Shown in pieces: positions 52,167 to 60,100 of a stretch of DNA of 64,000 nt. Below the pieces are notes generated by a model, which was not told the DNA's origin, made no database searches, and saw only the letters and a list, made by a program, of their open reading frames with translations. How positions within the stretch are numbered: position 1 is the stretch's first letter; every line of letters begins with the position of its first letter. A program made the position numbers and the translations under genes. Source of the stretch: Kitasatospora xanthocidica (GTDB taxonomy: Bacteria; Actinomycetota; Actinomycetes; Streptomycetales; Streptomycetaceae); contig NZ_BNBY01000004.1 of the NCBI RefSeq assembly GCF_014656195.1, positions 404,736 through 468,735 of the forward strand. The letters are read 5' to 3'.

Positions 52167-53906
52167 CTACGGCCGCCAGGCGTCGTTCAGGGTGACCGTC
52201 CCCGAGGAGGGCGCGGTCGCCGTCCGGTTGGCTCCGGACTCCCAGGTCACCGCGCCGCTCGCGTCCTTGCGGAGGTACTTGTACTGGAAGGCCGTACCGC
52301 CCGGCAGCGAGAGCGACAGCGACCAGACCGGGTAGCCGGCCGAGGAGAGCGGCAGCGCCTTGGCCGGGTCCCAGCCGCCGAGCGCCGAGACGTCGCCGAC
52401 CACGTAGATGTTCTGGCCGGGCGTGGTGGTCGCGTTCACGTTGAACGAGGCGCCGGTGGCCGTCGCCACCCCGCCCTGGACGTACAGCGCGACCGCGTCG
52501 CCCGCGCCGACCGTCGCGGTGAACTGCCCGTTGCCGTTGACCTGGTAGGTCGGGCCGGTGCAGCCGCCGCCCGGCTGCGGGTCGCCGTGCTGGACGTCGC
52601 AGTAGGTGCCGGCCGGCAGCCCGGTCTGGAAGGTCTGGGTGATCGCGCCGCTCTCGTGGTTGATCGCGACGTAGCCCTTGTTGCCGCGGCCGAAGGCGAT
52701 CGCGTTGTTGCCGTTGGACCACCAGTTGGTCACCCCGGTGCCGGCGACGGCGTTGCGGAAGCCGACCATGTTGGCGACCTGACGCCAGGCGTGGACGCAG
52801 TTCCAGCCGTCCTGGTAGCAGGCGTTGACGGTGCCGCCGTTCGGCGGGCCGTCGTCCTTGTTGGTGAAGGCGTAGCCGGAGTAGACGTTGGGCGAGCCGT
52901 ACGGCGAGGCCAGCAGGAAGACGTTGGCCAGCGTGTAGGTGTTGCCGTAGGTGTAGTTGAGGGTGGAGCCGTTGCGCTCGGTGTCCCAGTTGTCGATGAA
53001 GCTCCGCGCCTGGTTGCCCGGCAGGTAGCCCCAGGAGGCGCCCCAGCCGTTGAGGTTGGCGAGCTTGTCGGCGGTGAACATCCGCTTGAGGTCGGTGCCG
53101 ACCCGGAACTCGTCGACGTCGCCGGTGCCGGTGTACTCGGTGGGCTGGATCGGCTCGCCGGCGCCGTAGATGACCTCCTGCGCCCAGTAGGCCTTGGGGT
53201 TGGCCGTCCTGGCCTTGATCGCGGCGAGGTCGGCGGCGGCGATGTGCTTGGCGGCGTCGATCCGGTAGCCGTCCACGCCGAGTGAGCCGAGGTCGTCGAG
53301 GTAGTGCGCGATGGTGGTCTGGACGTACGCGCTGCCGGTGTCCAGGTCGGAGAGGTTGACCAGTTCGCAGTTCTGGACGTTGCCGCGGTCCTGGTAGTTG
53401 CTGATCGCCTGGCGGCAGGAGTGGAAGTCCTGGTCCTGGTAGGTGCCGGGGTAGCCGTACTTGGTGTACGCGGTGCCGCCGGTGCCGGTGCCGGAGCCGG
53501 CCGACATGTGGTTGACCACCGCGTCGGCGATCACCTTGACGCCGGCCGCGTGGCAGGTGTCGACCATGTTCTTGAACGAGGTGCGGTCGCCGAGCCGACC
53601 GGCGATCCGGTAGCTGACCGGCTGGTAGGAGGTCCACCACTGCGGGCCCTGGATGTGCTCCTGCGGCGGCGAGACCTCGACGAAGCCGTAGCCCTTCGGG
53701 CCGAGCGTCGAGGTGCAGGCCTGGGCGACGGAGTCGAAGCGCCACTCGAAGAGGGTGGCGGTGACGTCCTTGCCGTTGTTCGCGGGCGGGGAGGCCTGGG
53801 CGGCGGGGGCGCCGAGGGTGGTGCCGAGCGAGAGCGCGAGCGCCGCCGAGGCGGCGAGGGCGCCGGCCGCGCGGGCGGGCCGTCGGGTGGGGGCGGTGGT
53901 GACCAC
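52167..53906 (-). CDS. secreted alpha-amylase (GH13) with C-terminal starch-binding domain
   Basis: A 579-aa exoenzyme. The signal peptide ([20 protein letters not shown], ending AQAS) precedes a GH13 barrel: [13 protein letters not shown] (region I), [10 protein letters not shown] with the nucleophile Asp (region II), YWAQEVIYG with the acid/base Glu (region III), and [10 protein letters not shown] (region IV). The C-terminal ~100 residues ([48 protein letters not shown]) form a CBM20 starch-binding domain. Region IV has Trp where animal-type amylases have His; I recall the same in Streptomyces amylases. An upstream MalR-like site suggests maltose induction. Confidence 0.93.
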   Translation of the reverse strand: MVTTAPTRRPARAAGALAASAALALSLGTTLGAPAAQASPPANNGKDVTATLFEWRFDSVAQACTSTLGPKGYGFVEVSPPQEHIQGPQWWTSYQPVSYRIAGRLGDRTSFKNMVDTCHAAGVKVIADAVVNHMSAGSGTGTGGTAYTKYGYPGTYQDQDFHSCRQAISNYQDRGNVQNCELVNLSDLDTGSAYVQTTIAHYLDDLGSLGVDGYRIDAAKHIAAADLAAIKARTANPKAYWAQEVIYGAGEPIQPTEYTGTGDVDEFRVGTDLKRMFTADKLANLNGWGASWGYLPGNQARSFIDNWDTERNGSTLNYTYGNTYTLANVFLLASPYGSPNVYSGYAFTNKDDGPPNGGTVNACYQDGWNCVHAWRQVANMVGFRNAVAGTGVTNWWSNGNNAIAFGRGNKGYVAINHESGAITQTFQTGLPAGTYCDVQHGDPQPGGGCTGPTYQVNGNGQFTATVGAGDAVALYVQGGVATATGASFNVNATTTPGQNIYVVGDVSALGGWDPAKALPLSSAGYPVWSLSLSLPGGTAFQYKYLRKDASGAVTWESGANRTATAPSSGTVTLNDAWRP

Positions 53907-53950
53907 GTCGTCTCCTGGGGGGTGGCTGGGGTGGGGCAGCCGAGGTGAAG

Positions 53951-53988
53951 CCTGCAGGAAGTTTCTGTAACTTGCCGGAAACTTGCAG
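53951..53988 (-). promoter_or_regulatory. MalR-like operator upstream of the amylase gene
   Basis: CTGCAGGAAGTTTC (53952-53965) and GAAACTTGCAG (53978-53988) form an imperfect inverted repeat about 45 bp upstream of the amylase start. It contains the CTTGCAG element associated with MalR control of amylase genes in Streptomyces. Assignment is by resemblance. Confidence 0.55.
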
Positions 53989-54056
53989 CGCCGAACTTAG
54001 AGTCAGCGGGAGGCACCGTCAAGGTCTCGGGAAGATACGTTTCTGCATCGCCGGAA

Positions 54057-54144
54057 TCCGCGCGCCGCCGCCCCTGGCTCCGCGCGCCGCGCCCCCTGGT
54101 TCCGCGCGCCACCACGCCGGAGTCCGCGCGCCGCCACCCCTGGC
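54057..54144. repeat. 22-bp imperfect tandem repeat, four units
   Basis: Units beginning TCCGCGCGCC at 54057, 54079, 54101 and 54123, in the gap between the amylase promoter and the metalloprotease stop. Non-coding. Confidence 0.8.
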
Positions 54145-54234
54145 ACGGGCGCACGACAAGGGCCCGGCAGCCGTAGCCACCGGGCCCCTCACCTGTCCTG
54201 GTTCACCGGTCCCTCACGGGGAGCCGGTCCGGGT

Positions 54235-56571
54235 TCAGCCGGTCTGGACGGCGGTGTCGTCGATCACGAAGCTGGTCTGCAGCGAGGAGTCCTCGACCGC
54301 GTTGAACTTCACGGTGACCGTCTGGCCCGCGTAGGCCGACAGGTCGAAGGTGCGCTGCTGGTAGCCGGCCGCGGCGTCCACGTTGGAGTAGGTCTTCAGC
54401 GCGGTGCCGTTGACCGACACGGTCAGCTTGTCGTAGGCGGTGCTGCCCGACTCGGCGGTGTCGACGTGCAGCCAGAAGCTCAGCGTCGCCTTGCAGCCCG
54501 CCGGGATGGTCACCGTCTGCGACAGCGTGTCGGTGTGGCTGGAGCCGTAGCCGTCCATCCACGCCTTCCACGAACCGCCGTGCGCGGCCTGGCTGGCGCT
54601 GTTGTCCACCACGCCGGAGGTCGAGGTCCACGGCGAGGCGGAACCGGTCTCGAAGCCCGCGTTGCCGAGCAGCTGCGCCGGGGTGCAGGAGCCGCCGCCA
54701 CCGGTGGTCACGGTCCAGGTGAAGCTGGTCGAACCGGTCTTGCCGGCCGAGTCCTTGGCCGTCACGGTGACGTTGGAGGTGCCCGCCGCGGTCGGGGTGC
54801 CGGTGATCACGCCGGTGGAGGCGTTGATGGCCAGGCCGGCCGGCAGACCGGTGGCCGAGTAGGACAGCGGAGCGGTGCCGCCCGAGGCCTTGATGGACAG
54901 GTTGACCGCGGTGCCGACGGCGGTCGACTGGTTGCCCGGGCTGGTGACGGTGACGCCGCCCGGGTTGGGCAGCCCGCCGACGTTGACGGCGGCCCAGGCG
55001 GTGGCGACCGCGTTGTACTCGGCGCTGTTCGCGCCGTACAGGTCGGTGGCCGCGTCCAGGGTCGCGGTACGGGCCTTCGCGTAGTCGGTGGTGGAGGTCA
55101 TGTGCGCGGTCAGCGCCTTGTACCAGACCTGCGCGGCCTTGTCCCGGCCGATGCCGGTGACGGTGATGTTGTTGACCGTCGGGCTGTTGTAGCTGACGCC
55201 GTTGATGACCTTGGCGCCGCTGCCCTCGGCCAGCAGGTAGAAGAAGTGGTTGGCGACACCGGACGAGTAGTGCACGTCCAGGTTGCCGACGCCCGAGTAC
55301 CAGGAGTCGGCCGAGGTGCCGTCCTTGGAGGGCTTGTCCATGTAGCGCAGCGGCGTGCCGTTGCCGTTGATGTCGATCAGCTCGCCGACCAGGTAGTCCG
55401 GGTTGTCGGCGGGCAGGTTGGCGTAGAACTCGACCATGTTGCCGAAGATGTCCGAGGTGGCCTCGTTGAGGCCGCCGGACTCGCCCGAGTAGTTCAGGTT
55501 GGCGGTGGCCGAGGTGACGCCGTGGCTCATCTCGTGGCCCGCGACGTCCAGCTCGGTCAGCGGGTGGGTGTCGCCCGAGCCGTCGCCGTAGGTCATGCAG
55601 AAGCAGCCGTCGTCCCAGAACGCGTTGACGTAGCCGGTGTCGTAGTGGACCCGGCTCATGGCGCCGACGCCGTCGTTGCGGATGCCGTTGCGGCCGAAGG
55701 TGTTCTTGTAGAAGTCCCAGGTGGCGGCGGCGCCGAACTGGGCGTCCACGGCGGCCGACTCGCGGTTGCTGGCCTGGCCGTTGCCCCAGGTGTCCGAGGA
55801 CTTGGAGAACAGCGTGCCGTTGCCGGTGGTGCCGTTCTTCATGTCGGTGGTGTTCTGGCCGCCGCGGCTGGCGTCCTTCAGCGAGAAGGTCGAGCCGCTC
55901 TGGGTGGTGGTCAGCGGCACGTTGCCGACGAAGACGCCGGTGCCGGAGCCGCGCTTGATGCCGTCGGCCTTGCTGAGCACGTCGCCGGTCTTGGCGTCGG
56001 TCACCACGTGCAGCTTGCTCGGGGTGCCGTCGGACTCGCGGCCGGCGACGACGGTCTCCCAGGCGAGCTTCGGGGTGCCGTCCGCGGCCCATACCACCAG
56101 GCGCGGGGCGGTGTCGACGGCGGAGCCCTCCTCGGCGGCCAGCGCGGCGGCCTGGGCCTTCGGCGCGGCCAGGGCCGGGGTGGTCTCGACGCCGGCGAGG
56201 TTGGCCTCGCTGGCCTTGGTCACGCTCTTGGTGGCACCGTTCGCGTCCTGGTGGACGATCAGGTCGCCGCCGAGGACCGGGAGTCCGGCGTAGGTGCGCT
56301 CGTAGCGCAGGTGGCGACTGCCGTTGGCGTCCTGGACGACGTCCTTGGTGACCAGCTTCTCCTGGCCGCTCAGGTTCAGGGCCTGGGCGATCGAGGAGGT
56401 CTGCTGGTTCGCCGAGGCGATCAGCGCGGCCCGGCTGGCCTGCTGGGTGGCGACGGCGGTCGGCGCGTCCGGCGTGGCCGCCTGGGCGATGACCGGTATG
56501 CCGGTGACCAGCAGCGCGGTGGAGGCGGCCAGGACGACCGCCGCCTTCCGGGCGTGAGCGTAACGGGACAT
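54235..56571 (-). CDS. secreted M4 metalloprotease (thermolysin family) with Ig-like and binding domains
   Basis: A 778-aa zinc exoprotease. In order: signal peptide (AAVVLAASTALLVTGIPVIA), propeptide with FTP/PepSY character (about 40-200), catalytic M4 domain with the zinc motif HEMSH in ELDVAGHEMSHGVTS and the third ligand in GGLNEATSD, then a C-terminal catalytic helical half (DVHYSSGVANHFFYLLAEGS). A He_PIG-type Ig domain (LSYSATGLPAGLAINASTGV, ITGTPTAAGTSNV) and a C-terminal ~150-residue beta domain (LLGNAGFETGSASPWTSTSG) follow. ATG 56571 has AAAGGAG upstream. It likely digests proteins extracellularly, like its starch-degrading neighbours. Confidence 0.93.
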   Translation of the reverse strand: MSRYAHARKAAVVLAASTALLVTGIPVIAQAATPDAPTAVATQQASRAALIASANQQTSSIAQALNLSGQEKLVTKDVVQDANGSRHLRYERTYAGLPVLGGDLIVHQDANGATKSVTKASEANLAGVETTPALAAPKAQAAALAAEEGSAVDTAPRLVVWAADGTPKLAWETVVAGRESDGTPSKLHVVTDAKTGDVLSKADGIKRGSGTGVFVGNVPLTTTQSGSTFSLKDASRGGQNTTDMKNGTTGNGTLFSKSSDTWGNGQASNRESAAVDAQFGAAATWDFYKNTFGRNGIRNDGVGAMSRVHYDTGYVNAFWDDGCFCMTYGDGSGDTHPLTELDVAGHEMSHGVTSATANLNYSGESGGLNEATSDIFGNMVEFYANLPADNPDYLVGELIDINGNGTPLRYMDKPSKDGTSADSWYSGVGNLDVHYSSGVANHFFYLLAEGSGAKVINGVSYNSPTVNNITVTGIGRDKAAQVWYKALTAHMTSTTDYAKARTATLDAATDLYGANSAEYNAVATAWAAVNVGGLPNPGGVTVTSPGNQSTAVGTAVNLSIKASGGTAPLSYSATGLPAGLAINASTGVITGTPTAAGTSNVTVTAKDSAGKTGSTSFTWTVTTGGGGSCTPAQLLGNAGFETGSASPWTSTSGVVDNSASQAAHGGSWKAWMDGYGSSHTDTLSQTVTIPAGCKATLSFWLHVDTAESGSTAYDKLTVSVNGTALKTYSNVDAAAGYQQRTFDLSAYAGQTVTVKFNAVEDSSLQTSFVIDDTAVQTG

Positions 56572-57038
56572 GCGGACTCCTTTTCCGACCGACGCTGGTT
56601 CGCGCCGGTGGAGAGAAACCTGGGCCGCGGGGTTGCGGCGCAGTGGGGGCCCCCGCCGGGTGCGACGGAGGTGCGGTAGCGGGTTGCGGTGCACACAACC
56701 CGTTGCAGGGTCGGGACGCGCTGCACCTTGGCTCGAACAGCTGCACCGGGAGGTGGGGCCCCCACGTCTGCAGCCGGAGGAATCGTGGCAGCAAACCGGC
56801 CGCCAATGACAGATGCATGCCACTGATTGGCCGGTTCATTACCGAAACCGTATGCATGGCGGTCCGTCAGTTGTGTTACCCGGACACGAACTCGTGAACA
56901 CGGTTTTCATGACCTGCACAAGGTTCGATCACTATCGGCGGTCACTGACCAGCAGTCGGAACCACCGTTCGTACCGCCGGGTAGCGCGCAGCGCCGAACG
57001 GGCGCGGCACGTCACAGTTCCGGCCGTGCCTGCGGTTG
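56572..57038. other. promoter region of the metalloprotease gene
   Basis: About 470 bp upstream of the protease start with no gene recognised. The 56780-56960 part is AT-richer and includes ATGCAT-containing segments at about 56813 and 56850 that could be regulatory. Confidence 0.4.
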
Positions 57039-57106
57039 TTTCCGGCCATTGTGTGGCCGGAACGGAACCGGGCCCCGAACCGCCTCAACGGCGGCGCGGG
57101 GCCCGG
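57039..57106 (-). terminator. tandem terminators after the pullulanase gene
   Basis: Two inverted repeats downstream of the minus-strand stop: CCGGGCCCCG (57068-57077) / CGGGGCCCGG (57097-57106), and the compact hairpin TTCCGGCCA (57039-57047) / TGGCCGGAA (57053-57061). Confidence 0.7.
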
Positions 57107-57126
57107 TAATCAGCGGGGTGCACCGG

Positions 57127-60100
57127 TCAGTGCTGGACGAACACCGCCACGGTCCGGCCCGGCACGGTGAACGTGCCGGTCGCGGCGTCGAAGCCGGCCC
57201 CCTTCACCACCGGGTCCGCGCCGCCCGCCTGGACGGGGTGCAGCGCCTGGCCCGTCCCCCGCAGGGCCGCGACGGTCTGCGCCTGCGCGGTGGGCGTGGC
57301 GTTGAAGACCACCGTGACGCCCTTCTCCGCGCCCGCCAGCCCGGTGCCGTCCAGGTGCAGGGTGATCACCCCGGGCGTCTCACCGGCGGTGCCGGAGAGC
57401 GGGTACGACAGCCGCTGCTGGACGGCGGCCAGGGTGGGCAGCGCGAACAGCGGCGAGGACTGCTTGATCCGCAGGAACTCCTGGTACTGCGCCGAGGCCG
57501 CCCGGATGTCGGCCGCGCCGACGGCCAGCCTCGGATCGGCCAGCAGGGACTGCGCGGTGGGCCACATCGCCTTGTTGTCGGCCGCCGGCGGCAGCCCGCG
57601 GCCCCAGCCGTTGCCGGCCACGGCCCCCGTCAATGGATCGGGCCAGTGGATCGCGTTGAACCAGTCGCCCGAGTCGTAGGCGTTGGAGTCGAGCGACTTG
57701 GAGCGCAGCAGGTCGCTGCCGGCCTGGGCGAAGCCCGCGCCCTGGGTGAGCGCGGTGAGCGAGAGCCCGAGGGCCTGCATCCGGGCCCGGTCGGCGGCCG
57801 CGGTGCCGGTCGGCAGCTTGTACGCGAGGGCGTCGAAGAGGTCGGTGTTGTCGTGGGCGTCCACGTACTCCACCGCCTCGCCGGGCTCGGCCGCGTACCC
57901 GGTCGGGGCGCCGTTGTAGTCGACCTGGGCGCCGGTGACGGCCTTCCCGGAGCTGTCGGTGAAGGAGTACCCGGCCAGGTTGCCGGTCAGTCCCACCTTC
58001 AACTGGTCCATCTGGTGCAGCAGTCGGGCCTTCTGCTGGTCCGGGGTGCCGTTCGCGGCCGAGCCGTTCGGGTCCGTGAACAGGCCCGAGGCGAAGCCCT
58101 GCTGCGGCGCGGAGTCGAGCATGAAGTTGCCGCCGCGGGCGGCGTCCCGGAACCGGTCGTCGAAGGTCGCGATGCCGGTGCCGGCCATGTTGGCCTGGGT
58201 GGCCTGCTCGAACCGGGCGTTGTTCGCGACGACGCCGAAGTTCCAGCCCTCGCCGTACAGGAGGACGTTCTTCCCGTCCACGCCGTCCGAGTCCGGCGTC
58301 ATCTTGCGCAGCGCGGCCCGCACGTCCAGCATGGTGGACTTCGGGTCAAGGCCCATCAGGTCGAAGCGGAAGCCGTCCACCTTGTACTCGCGGGCCCACA
58401 GGGTCACCGAGTCGACCACCAGCCGGTTCATCATGGCGTGCTCGGGCGCCGTGTCGGCGCAGCAGCTGTCCGTCGTGACCTTGCCGTCGGCGTCCAGCCG
58501 CTGGTAGTAGCCGGGCACCACCTTGTCCAGCACCGAGTGCTCGGCCTGGCCACTGGCCGCGGTGTGGTTGTAGACCACGTCGAGCACCACCCTCAGCCCG
58601 GCGGCGTGCATCGCCTGCACCATCTGCCGGAACTGCACCGTCCGGGCCGTGCCGGTCGGGTCGGTGGCGTAGGAGCCCTCCGGCACGTTGTAGTGCAGCG
58701 GGTCGTAGCCCCAGTTGTAGGCGTCGTCGGCGGCGACGGCCGCCACGCACTCCTGCTGCTTCGGGCCGTCCTTCGGCAGGGACTTCAGGTCGCAGGCGGG
58801 CAGCTTCTGGTCCGCCCGGTTCTCCCGGATGGTGGCGATGTCGAAGGTCGGCAGCAGGTGGATCGTGGTCACCCCGGCCGCCGCGAGCTCCTTCAGGTGC
58901 TTCATGCCGGCCGAGTTCGACTCGGTGAACGCCAGGTAGGTGCCGCGCTCGCCGGCCGGGACGGTCGGGTCCTCCACCGAGAAGTCCCGGACGTGCAGTT
59001 CCTGGATCTGCTCCCGCCCAAGCGGGACGGCCTGCGGGCGGGCGTGGTCGTCCCAGCCCGCGGGCTTCAGCTCCTTGGCGTCGAGGTTCGCGACCAGGCT
59101 GCGCCGGGAGTCGGTCGACAGCGCCACCGAGTACGGGTCGGTGACGGTGTCGACCACCACCTGCCGTACCGAGGGCGCCCAGACCTTCACCTGGTACAGG
59201 TAGTACTTGCCGTCCAACTCCCGCTTGTCACGGACGACTTCCCAGACGCCGGTCTCGTCGTCGAGCTTCAGCGGCAGGGTCCTCGGGGTGCCGCCGGTGG
59301 CGACGTCGAAGACCTGGACGGACACCTCCTGGGCGGTCGGCGCCCACAGCGAGAGCGCCACCTTGCCGTCGTAGTACGCCGGGCCGAAGTCGACCTTGCC
59401 GGTCCGCCCGGCGTAGAGGTCGTCCAGCGCGCCCGGGGTCTGCACCCCGGTCGCCGCCAGGACGGCGCCGCTGGGCAGGTGCTCGGTGAACAGCAGCTGG
59501 CCGCGGAGCGCGGCCGGGACGCGGGCGGTGTCCCGGGCGTCCACGGTGAAGGCCCGGTAGCCCGCCAGGTGCGGGTACTTCGCCTTCTGCGCGTCGGTCA
59601 GCCCGCCCTTGACGGGGGTGAGCCGCAGCCACCGGCCGGGCTTGCTCAGCACGCCCTTGTCGGCCGTGATGCCGCCCGCCGGGTCGTACACCAGCTGGGC
59701 GCTGGTGCCGCCGGCCAGGGCCTCGTCGCCGGCGCCGTAGTTCGCCGGGACGACGACGGTCCTCGCGTCGATCCACTGCGCCTTGGCGCTGCCGAGGTCC
59801 ACCTGCGAGGAGGCGGCCGGGTTCTGCGGCAGCAGGTAGCCCTCGCGGCCGCCGAGGATCCACACCTCCCTGCCGTTGACCGCGAGGTCCAGCGACTGGT
59901 CGGCGGGCAGGTCCTTGTCGTTGCCCCGGTGCAGGATGTAGCTGAGGCTGGTCGCGCCGGGGGCCAGCGGCACCTCGAAGACGGCGCCGAAGGAGTCGCG
60001 GCGGGCCGGGGTCAGCGGCTTGCCCCAGTCGGTGGGGGTGGCGGCGCCGGTCCAGTCGTGCAGGCCCCAGCCGTCGTAGTCGCCGTCGGCCCGGTTGTAG

